Assembly: GCF_007995155.1 (NCBI RefSeq)
Contig: NZ_CP042593.1
Coordinates: 3,700,001-3,764,000, forward strand
From: Cytobacillus dafuensis
GTDB taxonomy: Bacteria > Bacillota > Bacilli > Bacillales > Cytobacillaceae
Direction: 5' to 3'
DNA: 64,000 nt
Under the pieces are notes generated by a model. That model worked only from the letters and a program-made list of their open reading frames with translations, was not told the DNA's origin and ran no database searches. The position numbers and the translations under genes were made by a program. Shown piece by piece: positions 38,361 through 47,576 of the stretch; position 1 is the first letter of the stretch, and each line of letters starts with the position of its first letter.

Positions 38361-38604
38361 TTTACATTGTCTAGCTTCTTGTGCCATCGGCTCGAGGTCA
38401 TAAGTCAATCCCCCATGAAGGTTAAAGAGCAACCTTCATGGAGGCTCGCCTTATGCTTGAGGCCCGCAGGATGCGGGTCATGCAGACGTTGCCACAGGAC
38501 AAGGAAAGAACCGTCAGCTATACATCGCACGACCAAAAGCAGAGCTTTTGGGAGGACGTGGCGGCTTTAGTCTGCGTTCATTAGACACATTACGCTTTTC
38601 TTTG
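38361..38604 (-). repeat. Family B repeat, copy B6, with interrupted module M
   Basis: Minus-oriented copy. The B core blocks GCATAAGGCGAGCCTCC and TTATGACCTCGAGCC are present. Module M is split: CAGACGTTGCCACAGGAC at 38479 and GGACGTGGCGGCTTTAGTCTG at 38554 flank about 60 foreign bases that include the small palindrome CAAAAGC-AGA-GCTTTTG. Its terminal AAAGAAAAGCG follows the stop codon of the pncB-type gene by four bases. Confidence 0.8.
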
Positions 38605-38605
38605 T

Positions 38606-39703
38606 TTAGTCTACCTTTTCAAGGCGAGGATTTGGACGATAGCGTCTACCAGCTTTTGCAGCATGTTTGCCATTAATTAATACATTATCTCCTGTAAAAC
38701 CAATATTAATTTTTAATAGGCTGCTGCCTACTCCGTACAAGTCTACAGGAACGCCACGCTCTTCAAATTCAAGTATGCGAGATTCATTAAAACCTCCGCT
38801 TACAACAATTTTTACATGATTAAACCCTTCATCATCCAGTGCTTTTCTAAGGGCAAAAATTAATTCTGCATTAACTCCTCGCGGGTCAAATGTACCTAGT
38901 AAGTGCTGGTTTCTCAGGAAATATTGGTCAATCATTGTACGAGAAGTATCAATGCGTACACCTTTCAGATCCTTCCCAAAAGTTCTGGCTACTTTTAGGG
39001 AGTCAGTGATTGCATCATTATTATAATCAACTAACGCAACTAATTCATCTTCCGGAAATGTTTCTTGATAAGCCTTCGTTGCAGCAACAAGATCCCCGTT
39101 GAACATTTGAATAAGTGCATGAGGCATCGTGCCCATGCCCTTTTTTCCCCACCATTCATTCATAGCATGAGTGGCTTGTGCTGTTGCTCCACCTATGAAA
39201 GCCGCATATCCATCCCCTGCTTGAGTGATATAATGGTCATCGCGGTCACCCATGAAGATGACCTGCTTCTGTTTCCCAGAAACGCTTGCTGCTTTCACAA
39301 CATTATACACATTTGTAGCGACTGAAGTTCGACGAGAGAGAATCCCATCGATCACTCCCTCTAGATAACCAAAGTCTTGATATCTCCCTGTAATGGTCAA
39401 TACAGTTTCAAATGGTGAGATTTGGTCACCATCTTTTAAAGAATATATTTCAAGTTCATCCGGATTATCAGCAAAAGTTTTTAGAAGAGCAATTGCTTCA
39501 TCCGTACCACAAAGAACGGCATGATTTTTTTGAAAAAATTGCATCGTAACAATATTATCTTTATGATATTTATTTACAATATCTCTAGTCTTTAAAAAAT
39601 ATACGGCAGAAAACCAGCCATCTCTGACCCTTTCGTCAAATTTAAATGTCTGATTTGTAAGGCGTTTTATTTCCCCTTTTACCTTAAGTTCAATTTCCTT
39701 CAT
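38606..39703 (-). CDS. pncB: Nicotinate phosphoribosyltransferase-like enzyme
   Basis: A 365-residue type II phosphoribosyltransferase that joins nicotinate and PRPP for NAD salvage. Family features are the FFQKNHAVLCG segment, the active-site region GDRDDHYITQAGDGYAAFIGGATAQATHA, MGTMPHALIQ and VRIDTSR, and VVSGGFNESRI/YGVGSSLL for phosphate binding. It is shorter than the roughly 490-residue PncB of B. subtilis and belongs to the short Firmicute branch. The start at 39703 follows GAGGAGC. A quinolinate-type enzyme is less likely given the histidine block. Confidence 0.87.
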   Translation of the reverse strand: MKEIELKVKGEIKRLTNQTFKFDERVRDGWFSAVYFLKTRDIVNKYHKDNIVTMQFFQKNHAVLCGTDEAIALLKTFADNPDELEIYSLKDGDQISPFETVLTITGRYQDFGYLEGVIDGILSRRTSVATNVYNVVKAASVSGKQKQVIFMGDRDDHYITQAGDGYAAFIGGATAQATHAMNEWWGKKGMGTMPHALIQMFNGDLVAATKAYQETFPEDELVALVDYNNDAITDSLKVARTFGKDLKGVRIDTSRTMIDQYFLRNQHLLGTFDPRGVNAELIFALRKALDDEGFNHVKIVVSGGFNESRILEFEERGVPVDLYGVGSSLLKINIGFTGDNVLINGKHAAKAGRRYRPNPRLEKVD

Positions 39704-39730
39704 TCTAAAGCTCCTCAAATACATAATTAG

Positions 39731-39772
39731 AAAAATGGGCGTTCGCTAAGTCCTTCCGCCGAACGCTTAGCC
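39731..39772 (-). terminator. Terminator of sftA
   Basis: Stem GCGTTCG / CGAACGC with a 14-nt loop, extended by GG/CC, followed by ATTTTTC on the minus strand. It separates sftA from the downstream phosphoribosyltransferase gene. Confidence 0.7.
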
Positions 39773-39887
39773 ATTCTTATGTGAACTCATTAGCTGAATC
39801 TATATAGAAAGTTCGTAACCATTTTAGGTTGCTATATACTAAAACTTTTCTACTAGCTTAAAACATGCAAGTAAAGGATACCATTTA

Positions 39888-42362
39888 TTAATTTATTGTA
39901 CTAGTATCTAAAATGGATTCAAGTTCTTCATCTGTTATCAGAACCTCTCTAGGCTTGCTTCCGCGTGTTTCAGAAATAAACCCTTGTTTCTCCATCATGT
40001 CGATTAGCCTTGCTGCTCGATTATAACCGATTTTAAATCTTCTTTGGAGACTTGATGTTGAAGCAGCTCCTTGATCAATAACAAACTCACAGGCTTCATA
40101 GAAAAGTTCATCCTCATCTTCCATGACCTGTGTCTTTTTCAGTAATTCCTCTTGTTCAAATAAATATTCAGGGGCCCGTTCCTTTCTTACATGGGCAACT
40201 ACAGCATCTATTTCCTGATCAGAAACATATGTGCCTTGAAGACGAACAGGCTTGGATGAGCCATTTTCTAAGAATAGCATATCTCCTCGTCCAAGTAATT
40301 TTTCAGCACCACTAATATCTATAATAGTCCTTGAGTCGATTTGGGATGAGACAGAGAAAGCAATTCTCGTCGGGACATTCGCCTTTATTAATCCTGTAAT
40401 GACATCAACGGATGGTCTTTGTGTAGCAATAATTAGATGTATTCCACAGGCTCTCGCTTTTTGGGCAATCCGGCAAATCGCTTCCTCCACATCAGCAGGT
40501 GACATCATCATTAAGTCTGCGAGCTCATCAATAATGATAACCATGTATGGAAGCTTGTCTGAATAGCGCTTATGTTCTTCAGCAACCTCATTAAAACGGT
40601 TAATATCCCTAACGCCAGCATGGGCAAACAACTCATATCGACGCTCCATCTCATCCACAGCCCATTTTAATGCAGCAGTTGCCGCCTTCACATCCGTTAT
40701 TACAGGGCTAACTAGGTGTGGAATTTGATTATAAGGAGCTAGTTCAACCATTTTTGGATCAATTAATATTAGCTTTAATTCGTCAGGTGTTGCTTTATAT
40801 AAAAGACTGACAAGAATTGAATTAATACACACACTTTTCCCTGATCCAGTTGCCCCTGCAATTAAACCATGTGGCATTTTCCTTAAATCAGTTACGATTG
40901 GGTTCCCGCCAATATCTAATCCAAGAACAGCCGTTAAAGGAGATGCATGATTATTAAACACTGGGCTATTAATGATTTCACTAATAAACACTGGCCTGCT
41001 AGCTTTGTTCGGCACTTCAATCCCAATGGTATGTTTTCCTGGAATAGGTGCTTCAATTCTAATATCCCTTGCTGCTAAGCTTAATTTAATATCGTCAGTG
41101 AGATTTGTAATTTTATTTACCTTTACACCTGGCTCTGGTTGGACTTCAAACCTCGTAACGGATGGTCCTTGAGTAACATTGACAACTTTCGCTCGTACAT
41201 TAAAGTTTATTAATGTTGAATTCAATAATTCCTCTTGCTCGATCAGCCAGTCAGAGGACTTTTCTTGATATACTGGGGGACTAAGCAAGCTTTTGTAAGG
41301 AAATTCATAATATGAAATCTCTTCATCCATGAATGTTTTTTCTACTGAAATTGTATCTGACTTAGTTTCCTCATCGTGTAAATAATTATTTTCTATTGCA
41401 GGTGATGGAATCGTTTCTGTTTTCTCTGTAAGCTTTTGTTTATCATTTTTGAGCATTAAAACATTAAATGGTATATGCTTCCTAGTAGGAGATGAGATTT
41501 TCTCCTCTAATTTACTTTCTTCACTTGGAATCCTGCTTACGTTTTGTTCAATATTGCTTTCTTGGTCAACAATTATCTTCGAATTTTCACTGACCTTCTC
41601 TTCATTATTTATTTCAAAAACACTGCTCCGTGTTTCGAGGTCTTCTTTCTCTTCTATCACTTGATAATGATCAATGGAGTTAGGTGATTCTTCAGATGTA
41701 CTCTCTTGAGTTTCCATTACTGAAGCCGAGAAAATAGGTTCTTCTTGCTGATTTTCAAGTAACTGATCTGCTAGTGCTTCTATCTTATTGGTGTTTTCAT
41801 ATGAAGAAGGATCAATTAACTCTTCAGTTATTGATCTTAGCACCTCTTTAGGTTCGAGCTTTTCTTTCATATCATCATAGACGCTATCAGTTAATTCATA
41901 TTCTATCGGTTCTGTCTTTACCTGCCTATTAGTAATTTCTGTCTTAGGACGATTATACCCATAGATCGGAGATGGAATTTCCGTTGGTCGAAAAGGTCTT
42001 TTTCTTTTTGAAACTTCCTTTTCATTTTTATTTTTAGTTGTAGCAGCATATTGATGTTCTGGATTACGTTTAGGCTTTTCTTCTTTTGTTTTGGGAGAGA
42101 ATGACACTTTTTCTCTTTCAATGTTTCGATTTCTTTCACCTTTTATTTTTTGCTCCTGGTTATCATCAGGGATCAGTGGAAAACGAAATTGCCCTTTTGG
42201 ATATTGATAAACAACCTTTGCGTTTACATCTTTAGAAATACCTTTTTGACTGTATGTTTCAGATTCATAATCTTGATGATTATGAATCATATTTTCTTCA
42301 TTGAATTCATTCTGATCCTCATCATCTCTGAACATTTGAAATAGCTTTTTAATCCAACTCAT
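39888..42362 (-). CDS. sftA: Soluble FtsK/SpoIIIE-family DNA translocase SftA
   Basis: An 824-residue DNA pump that helps clear trapped chromosome from the division septum. The first about 350 residues are acidic, low-complexity and lack membrane helices, unlike SpoIIIE. The motor domain has GATGSGKSVCINSIL (Walker A, about residue 495) and VIIIDELADLMMM (Walker B). The C-terminal gamma winged helix includes SSLQRRFKIGYNRAARLIDMMEKQG, which reads SRS/KOPS-type DNA signals. Position next to murC and ytpQ matches sftA (ytpST) of B. subtilis. Confidence 0.93.
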   Translation of the reverse strand: MSWIKKLFQMFRDDEDQNEFNEENMIHNHQDYESETYSQKGISKDVNAKVVYQYPKGQFRFPLIPDDNQEQKIKGERNRNIEREKVSFSPKTKEEKPKRNPEHQYAATTKNKNEKEVSKRKRPFRPTEIPSPIYGYNRPKTEITNRQVKTEPIEYELTDSVYDDMKEKLEPKEVLRSITEELIDPSSYENTNKIEALADQLLENQQEEPIFSASVMETQESTSEESPNSIDHYQVIEEKEDLETRSSVFEINNEEKVSENSKIIVDQESNIEQNVSRIPSEESKLEEKISSPTRKHIPFNVLMLKNDKQKLTEKTETIPSPAIENNYLHDEETKSDTISVEKTFMDEEISYYEFPYKSLLSPPVYQEKSSDWLIEQEELLNSTLINFNVRAKVVNVTQGPSVTRFEVQPEPGVKVNKITNLTDDIKLSLAARDIRIEAPIPGKHTIGIEVPNKASRPVFISEIINSPVFNNHASPLTAVLGLDIGGNPIVTDLRKMPHGLIAGATGSGKSVCINSILVSLLYKATPDELKLILIDPKMVELAPYNQIPHLVSPVITDVKAATAALKWAVDEMERRYELFAHAGVRDINRFNEVAEEHKRYSDKLPYMVIIIDELADLMMMSPADVEEAICRIAQKARACGIHLIIATQRPSVDVITGLIKANVPTRIAFSVSSQIDSRTIIDISGAEKLLGRGDMLFLENGSSKPVRLQGTYVSDQEIDAVVAHVRKERAPEYLFEQEELLKKTQVMEDEDELFYEACEFVIDQGAASTSSLQRRFKIGYNRAARLIDMMEKQGFISETRGSKPREVLITDEELESILDTSTIN

Positions 42363-42500
42363 TTTATACCAACTCTTTCTTTGATTCTATCCCATCCATT
42401 TTATCGCAGTTTTACAGGCAGTAAAACCCCTACAAAATATTTGGAAACCCAATTAGTATATTTATTACGGTTAACTTTCTGTCCCATTGGGTGAAGCTTT

Positions 42501-42528
42501 ATTTTATCAGTATTTCGCGATATTTGAA
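42501..42528 (-). promoter_or_regulatory. Probable SigA promoter of sftA
   Basis: Minus strand TTCAAA (42528-42523), 16-nt spacer, TAAAAT (42506-42501). It lies in the 301-bp gap between ytpQ and sftA, which otherwise holds only the ytpQ terminator. Confidence 0.45.
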
Positions 42529-42613
42529 GGAAAAATAAGAGATTGTTTTTAATGGTTAAATATTTCGATAAAAATTAAATATTTTTGTCATAATTGAAGG
42601 GAATATCTGTAAT

Positions 42614-42638
42614 AAAAAAAGACCACAGCTTTGTGATC
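42614..42638 (-). terminator. Terminator of ytpQ
   Basis: GATCACA / TGTGGTC (one G-T pair) with a 4-nt loop, followed by seven T residues on the minus strand. Confidence 0.85.
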
Positions 42639-42663
42639 CCTAAAACGATTTGTTACTAACTAT

Positions 42664-43467
42664 CTACTTCTTTCGATTTTGGCCAAGGATAAATATTGGT
42701 TCAAGCTCACCGTTTTCATATAAAAAGGACAATGCTGTAATTGGTACTCTCCCGCTCGCGAAAAAGCTCATTGTCATTTCAGCGAGAATATCATAGCCTG
42801 TATCATTCATTATGTCAGCAATAATAAGAACATCCTGATGCGGAACTGCCACTGCCATTGTACCAATTATTTGCTTTTCCATTTCCTTAAGAAAAGAATC
42901 ATTTAAAATTCTGCTTGCATCATATCCGTCATTTTTATTTAAAAAATAAAAAGTATTTCCAGCAACTGTATCACTTTTCAAATCTGTTGAAAGCGAGCGT
43001 ACATTAAATAGAGCAATTTCCTTTATTCTTTCATGAGCCCAACCTTCCTTTTGCATAAGCTTTGTATCAATAAGCCGGTAGGTTGTTCCAAGATCGAGTG
43101 CATAATAGATTCTTGTTTCTGCAGTATGGGCATCTGCTAAAAATGGAACATCCTCCTCAGATTCTATCGGGAATGAAGTTGAACGTATAACTGGAAATAT
43201 ATTCTTTTCATATCCTGATAACTGAATTGGTCTTTCTTCCATTGCCTTTAAACCTTCTTCAACGTAATAGACGACCTCGTCAATTGCCTTCACGTTTTGT
43301 ACTTCCCATTTAGCAATAATTCCTGGCAACGAAATTGTAATTCCCTTTCCAGTTTCTTTATTTTCAATGCGAAGCTCATCTTTTTTCTTATCAAATAAAA
43401 AAACTCGATTAGAATTTGTTAATCGTTTTTCTAATTCTTTCTTCATTTTTAAACTATTCATTTTCAT
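42664..43467 (-). CDS. ytpQ: DUF1444 protein YtpQ
   Basis: A 267-residue soluble protein of the DUF1444 family, found across Bacilli next to ytpP. Recognisable stretches are [37 protein letters not shown] and [21 protein letters not shown]. No function is established. Ribosome binding site AGGAGGGA. In B. subtilis ytpR lies between ytpQ and sftA; it is absent here. Confidence 0.88.
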   Translation of the reverse strand: MKMNSLKMKKELEKRLTNSNRVFLFDKKKDELRIENKETGKGITISLPGIIAKWEVQNVKAIDEVVYYVEEGLKAMEERPIQLSGYEKNIFPVIRSTSFPIESEEDVPFLADAHTAETRIYYALDLGTTYRLIDTKLMQKEGWAHERIKEIALFNVRSLSTDLKSDTVAGNTFYFLNKNDGYDASRILNDSFLKEMEKQIIGTMAVAVPHQDVLIIADIMNDTGYDILAEMTMSFFASGRVPITALSFLYENGELEPIFILGQNRKK

Positions 43468-43523
43468 ATTAGTCCCTCCTTAGAAGAAAAGCTGACAATT
43501 AACTATCTAAAAAAATTGTACAC

Positions 43524-43555
43524 TAAAAGCCCCCCATCTAAAAGGATGGAGGGTT
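43524..43555 (-). terminator. Hairpin terminator between ytpP and ytpQ
   Basis: CCCTCCATC / GATGGGGGG with a 6-nt loop, then CTTTTAG on the minus strand. The T-tract is short, so read-through into ytpQ is plausible. Confidence 0.65.
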
Positions 43556-43561
43556 ATCATT

Positions 43562-43879
43562 TTACTGATCCAATTGATTAATAAAATTCTCAATTTCTTC
43601 TTGTGTCTTTCGATCTTTGCTGACAAAACGGCCAAGTTCTTTCCCATCCTGGAAGCCAATGAAGCTTGGAATACCAAACACATCAAGCTGAATACATAAG
43701 TCAATAAATTGGTCGCGGTCAACATAGATAAAGGAATAATCTTGATATTTTGCTTCAACCTCTGGAAGAATTGGTTCAATTATGCGACAATCCGGACACC
43801 AATCAGCAGAAAACATAAAAATATGCTTACCTTGATCTCTTAGCTGTTCAAATTGTTCCATTGTTTCAAGCTTTTTCAT
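43562..43879 (-). CDS. ytpP: Thioredoxin-like protein YtpP
   Basis: A 105-residue thioredoxin-fold protein with the redox motif FSADWCPDCRIIEP and the cis-Pro segment VFGIPSFIGF. It is cytosolic (no signal). A thiol-disulfide reductase role is implied by the CPDC motif; partners are unknown. The ATG at 43879 has AAGGTGA upstream; GTG at 43888 is the alternative and would add three residues. Confidence 0.88.
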   Translation of the reverse strand: MKKLETMEQFEQLRDQGKHIFMFSADWCPDCRIIEPILPEVEAKYQDYSFIYVDRDQFIDLCIQLDVFGIPSFIGFQDGKELGRFVSKDRKTQEEIENFINQLDQ

Positions 43880-43968
43880 TTCGTTCACCTTTTCCTCATT
43901 TTATTTATTTAGATAATAGCAAACTTATAGTAGCTAAGCTAATAAAATGCGCAAAACCACATTCAAGA

Positions 43969-44247
43969 ATAAAGTGAAACTTCCATCAGTGGGGATTTTT
44001 CGACGCACAGGACGTGCTAGTGCCGACGTTGCCACAGGACGTGGCGTTCTTAGTCGGCTTTCATCCCCCACTGATGGTTAGTTGCGGCCCACAGGAAGTG
44101 GGTCACGCAGACGTTGCCACACGACGTGGCGCTTTTAGTCTGTGTTCATTTTATAGGCCTTTACGGGCAGTTGATCCCCCACTTAGGTTGCTTTAATTCT
44201 CTCGCAACCTTGTAGTGGGGGTCTTACTGCCCGTTAATCTGCGATAA
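43969..44247. repeat. Family C repeat, copy C1
   Basis: About 279 bp. Outer blocks: AAAGTGAAACTTCCATCAGT at the left and ACTGCCCGTTAATCTGCGAT at the right. Two large imperfect hairpins (CCATCAGTGGGG / CCCCCACTGATGG, and ACGGGCAGTTGAT...CTTACTGCCCGT) are separated by a middle segment. Module M occurs twice: in the loop of hairpin 1 (43999-44059) and, diverged, in the middle segment (44086-44150). Confidence 0.88.
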
Positions 44248-44258
44248 GAAAGAAGATG

Positions 44259-44304
44259 AAATAAGAAAAGCGCAAGGAGACCTTCGCTTTTTCTTATTTC
44301 ATCT
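44259..44304 (-). terminator. Long hairpin terminator of the lipoprotein gene, built on a family B end
   Basis: AATAAGAAAAGCG pairs with CGCTTTTTCTTATT across a 12-nt loop and overlaps the stop codon. The left arm AAATAAGAAAAGCGCAAGG (44261-44279) is the terminal sequence of family B, so a repeat remnant appears to serve as terminator. Confidence 0.7.
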
Positions 44305-44800
44305 TAACGGATTGAACGATATCGATCATTGAACTTGCTTCGGTTGATAAATTTTTTGTTTTAATATTGGTCGTAATTTTCACTCCACCAATACCAATTG
44401 TCACTTCATTCATATTATTGTCAGAATTTTTTATTAATAAAAATCCAAACTTACCATTTTCACTATATGTTTCTTTTAAATCATACTCATTTTGCTTTAG
44501 TGTAGCATCATACACAACTTTACTATCAGGGCCTTCATGCTGATTATAAAATAGTATATATTTTTTCGAGCCATTTTTTAGAATAATATTGTTTGGTGAC
44601 TCTTCTTCAACTTCAAAGCCAAATGGTAGATAGAACTTAATATCTTCATTTTCATTATTTGTCTCTTTTGGTTTATTGTTGAAGGCTTTATTAACAGTAT
44701 CCATTGCCACTTTTTGCTCTTCTTTTAATGAAGCAGAACAAGCACTCAGCAGTATAATAGCAAAAAACAAGAGCAAGGCAGCTTTATAATGGTTTCTCAT
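44294..44800 (-). CDS. Lipoprotein of unknown function
   Basis: A 168-residue precursor with a type II signal peptide: basic MRNHYK, hydrophobic AALLLFFAIILL and lipobox LSAC, so the mature protein would be anchored by its cysteine to the outer face of the membrane. The mature part has a KFYLPFGFEVEEESPNNIILKNG segment and beta-rich repeats ending in a Lys-rich tail. No enzyme motif was seen. The start at 44800 follows AAGGAGG. Confidence 0.82.
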   Translation of the reverse strand: MRNHYKAALLLFFAIILLSACSASLKEEQKVAMDTVNKAFNNKPKETNNENEDIKFYLPFGFEVEEESPNNIILKNGSKKYILFYNQHEGPDSKVVYDATLKQNEYDLKETYSENGKFGFLLIKNSDNNMNEVTIGIGGVKITTNIKTKNLSTEASSMIDIVQSVKMK

Positions 44801-44937
44801 ACTTTTTTCCTCCTTGCTAGGAAAATCTATCATCCTTTTCTATCATACATTTCTTATTGATCATCTGGCAACCCTTTGACTAAATTGTAACAAGGAACCA
44901 TATTTTCACTACCTTTGTATAGAAAACTTCCCTAATC

Positions 44938-45450
44938 CTATTTAGATCTATACTCGTATTGGCCAACAAGAAGCTTAACCACATGTGTAAACATTTCCGA
45001 CCTACTGATTTGTCCATTTGTAAAGTTTCCAATTGCCCCTTCCTTTTTCCTAACACCCTCTTTATCTGTAAATCTATCCATTACTGGACCAAGTTCTTCT
45101 CCGGAAAGCAATCTGTCTGCAATTTTCTTAGGGAGAGGGATTCTAGCACCACCAGAAATAATTGGAGGCTTTCCCTCCTCTGCAAGTGCTCCCCAATTAC
45201 ACAAAAATAGCCCATATTCTGTCTTCTGAACCCCACCTTCGAGTCCAATCCCAATATCCCCGCCACCTTCCTTTAAGGCACTGTAAGCTCGATTAATGGC
45301 TCCTTTAATTGTCTCTTCATCTGAAAATGGCTGATCTCTTACTCCAGATGGAACATTGACTGATATAAACTCAGCTTGATAGCTATGAAATACGGTTTCA
45401 ACTGCTGTGATCTTAGCTGGATTTTTAGAACCAATTATTATTTTCATCAT
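44938..45450 (-). CDS. DUF84 non-canonical purine NTP phosphatase (YjjX-like)
   Basis: A 170-residue enzyme of the inosine/xanthosine triphosphatase family, which clears ITP and XTP. IIIGSKNPAKITAVETVF is the substrate-binding start (S-x-NPxK), and GDIGIGLEGGVQ holds the catalytic acidic residue. Two tandem ATGs exist; AAGGAG is 5 nt before the first and 8 nt before the second. It lies downstream of the M42 peptidase gene, separated by a terminator. Confidence 0.85.
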   Translation of the reverse strand: MMKIIIGSKNPAKITAVETVFHSYQAEFISVNVPSGVRDQPFSDEETIKGAINRAYSALKEGGGDIGIGLEGGVQKTEYGLFLCNWGALAEEGKPPIISGGARIPLPKKIADRLLSGEELGPVMDRFTDKEGVRKKEGAIGNFTNGQISRSEMFTHVVKLLVGQYEYRSK

Positions 45451-45469
45451 ATGCGCTCCTTAAAAGGGA

Positions 45470-45505
45470 AATCGAAAAGAGGCAACAAAATGGCTGCCTC
45501 TTTCC
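45470..45505 (-). terminator. Terminator of the M42 peptidase gene
   Basis: AAAGAGGCA / TGCCTCTTT with a 10-nt loop, followed by TCGATTT on the minus strand. Confidence 0.78.
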
Positions 45506-45524
45506 AAAGAAAATATAAGTTTTT

Positions 45525-46598
45525 TTAGCTATTTTGACGAATAGATTCAACCGTTGTACGGTCACACGACTTTACAAGCTTTATTAGTAATTCCTTCGCT
45601 GCAGCATAGTCATCTACATGTACAATCGAAGCATGTGTATGAATATAGCGAGAGCAAATACCAATTACTGCACTTGGAACACCTTCATTAGATAGATGAA
45701 CTCGTCCTGCATCTGTACCTCCTTGAGATACAAAATATTGATAAGGTATATTATGCTTTTCAGCCGTATCAAGGATGAATTCTCTCATTCCTCGATGAGT
45801 CACCATAGAGCGGTCTAAAATTCTCAATAAAGTCCCTTTTCCTAGCTGACCGAACTCATCTTTGCTACCTGACATATCATTTGCTGGGCTAGCATCCAAT
45901 GCGAAGAAAATGTCTGGATTAATCATGTTTGCAGCGGTTTGCGCACCTCGAAGACCAACTTCTTCTTGTACGGTTGCTCCTGAATAAAGAATATTAGGCA
46001 GCTTTTCATCTTTTACTTCTTCTAGAAGCTCTATTGCTAATCCACAGCCATAGCGATTGTCCCATGCTTTTGCCATAATTTTCTTTTCGTTGGCCATAGG
46101 TGTAAAAGGACAAATAGGGACAATTTGCTGACCAGGCTTAATCCCTATTTTTTCAGCATCCTCACGATTATCAGCACCAATATCAATTAACATATTTGTT
46201 ATTTCCATTGGCTTACTGCGTTTAGCTTCATCCAAAAGATGTGGAGGAATAGAACCAATCACACCAATGACAGGCCCATTATTTGTCATAATCTGTACTC
46301 TTTGAGCTAATAATACTTGGCTCCACCAACCGCCTAATGTTTGAAAGCGCAGCATGCCATTGTCAGTAATGGAAGTGACCATGAAACCAACTTCATCCAT
46401 ATGGCCTGCAACCATTACAGTTGGCCCATTTTCGTCACCTTTCTTTATTCCAAAAATACTTCCCAGCTTATCCTGAACCACTTCATCTGCAAATTGACTA
46501 AGCTGTTCTCGCATAAATTTACGTACTAAATGTTCATTTCCCGGCGCACCAGGCAGCTCAGTTAATGTTTTAAAAAGCTGACGTGTTTTCTCGTTCAT
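45525..46598 (-). CDS. ytoP: M42 family glutamyl aminopeptidase / PepA-like
   Basis: A 357-residue dinuclear-metal aminopeptidase. Metal ligands are visible in [12 protein letters not shown] (His, Asp), [10 protein letters not shown] (bridging Asp), [12 protein letters not shown] (catalytic Glu pair), DASPA (Asp) and the late [14 protein letters not shown] (His). Family members form large tetrahedral dodecamers in the cytosol and trim peptides. Ribosome binding site AAGGAG. Position next to ytzB and ytpP matches ytoP in B. subtilis. Confidence 0.93.
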   Translation of the reverse strand: MNEKTRQLFKTLTELPGAPGNEHLVRKFMREQLSQFADEVVQDKLGSIFGIKKGDENGPTVMVAGHMDEVGFMVTSITDNGMLRFQTLGGWWSQVLLAQRVQIMTNNGPVIGVIGSIPPHLLDEAKRSKPMEITNMLIDIGADNREDAEKIGIKPGQQIVPICPFTPMANEKKIMAKAWDNRYGCGLAIELLEEVKDEKLPNILYSGATVQEEVGLRGAQTAANMINPDIFFALDASPANDMSGSKDEFGQLGKGTLLRILDRSMVTHRGMREFILDTAEKHNIPYQYFVSQGGTDAGRVHLSNEGVPSAVIGICSRYIHTHASIVHVDDYAAAKELLIKLVKSCDRTTVESIRQNS

Positions 46599-46719
46599 CT
46601 TTATGCTCCTTTATTTTCATTAAGAAATTTATGTATATTTTTATTTTACAGAACTTTAATTCTGCTTACCACTCTAAATGTTTTTATCCAAGCCTGTTCT
46701 TTGATAAGATGGTACAGTA

Positions 46720-46782
46720 GACAGAAAAACGTAAGCCTTCATTGTGGAGCTAGACATTTCTTACTCGAGAAAGCTTATACTT
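46720..46782 (+). repeat. Family B remnant, copy B7 (ends only)
   Basis: About 60 bp resembling the two ends of family B joined together: AAAAACGTAAGCCTT on the left, then GGAGCTAGACATTTCTTACTCGAGAAA and AGCTTATACTT on the right (written in two parts). The core is missing, as after internal deletion. It lies just upstream of ytzB. Confidence 0.6.
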
Positions 46783-46838
46783 AATTTTTAAAATGGATGT
46801 ATTATTCGTGTTTATTTATCTCATCTGGGGGAGTGTTT

Positions 46839-47153
46839 ATGAACTGGAAATCATTTTTGTTAGGTGTGGGAGTCGGTTTAGCAGGTGGATATGCTGCTAG
46901 AGAGCTGCTAGCACAAAAAACTACCGTCTCGCCTGAAAAAGCATTGGCTAATGCAAAAAATGCTTTTAAGAAAGAGGGACCAATAAGCGGTTCGTGGATT
47001 CAGATGCAAGCAGAGAAATATCAAAAGGGTCACCTAAAATACGAAATATATCGAGGCGGAATTTCTAGACAAATAGGCGATCAAGTAGAGCAATATGAAT
47101 TTATTGCAGATACAGGTACTGGATTGATTTTGGATGCATACAAGCTATCCTAG
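46839..47153 (+). CDS. ytzB: YtzB, PepSY-domain small protein
   Basis: A 104-residue protein with an N-terminal glycine-rich hydrophobic segment (SFLLGVGVGLAGGYAARELL, residues 4-23) and a PepSY-like fold (SPEKALANAKNAFKKEG ... KYEIYRGG ... QYEFIADTGTGLILDAY). The start at 46839 follows GGGGGAG. Probably membrane-tethered; function unknown. It follows the same neighbour order as ytzB in B. subtilis. Confidence 0.85.
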   Translation: MNWKSFLLGVGVGLAGGYAARELLAQKTTVSPEKALANAKNAFKKEGPISGSWIQMQAEKYQKGHLKYEIYRGGISRQIGDQVEQYEFIADTGTGLILDAYKLS

Positions 47154-47253
47154 GTAGAGTCCATTTAATAGTAGGCGGGAGCGATTTTGCTATTCTAGAG
47201 CTTTTTTTTACAAAATCAGACTCAGCTCGGGAGATTAATCGAACCCGCCGCCC

Positions 47254-47528
47254 TATAAAGTGAAACTTCCATCAGTCGGGGTTTTTCGACGCACAGGACG
47301 TGCTAGTGCCGACGTTGCCACAGGACGTGGCGTTCTTAGTCGGCTTTCATCCCCCACTGATGGTTAGTTGAACCAATCACGCTCAAAACGCCACGTCCTG
47401 TGGCTTTCGCCTGACTAGGGCATCGTGTCCGTCGTCGGGCCTTTACGGGCAGTTGATCCCCCACTTAGGTTTCTTTAATTCTCTCGCAACCTTGAAGTGG
47501 GGTCTTACTGCCCGTTAATCTGCGATAA
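47254..47528. repeat. Family C repeat, copy C2
   Basis: About 275 bp, same orientation as C1. It shares hairpin 1 with module M in its loop (47287-47345) and hairpin 2, but the middle segment differs from C1: ACGCCACGTCCTGTGG, CGCCTGACTAGGGCATCGTG, as in C3. It lies between ytzB and the aldehyde dehydrogenase gene and may terminate both. Confidence 0.88.
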
Positions 47529-47576
47529 ATAACTCTTTTTACATTGGTAAAATAGTTGAAATTCAATATTTAAGAA

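Noticed and set aside
46803..46838. Longer start for ytzB from an upstream in-frame ATG at 46797
   Set aside because: No ribosome binding site there, while GGGGGAG sits correctly before the ATG at 46839.
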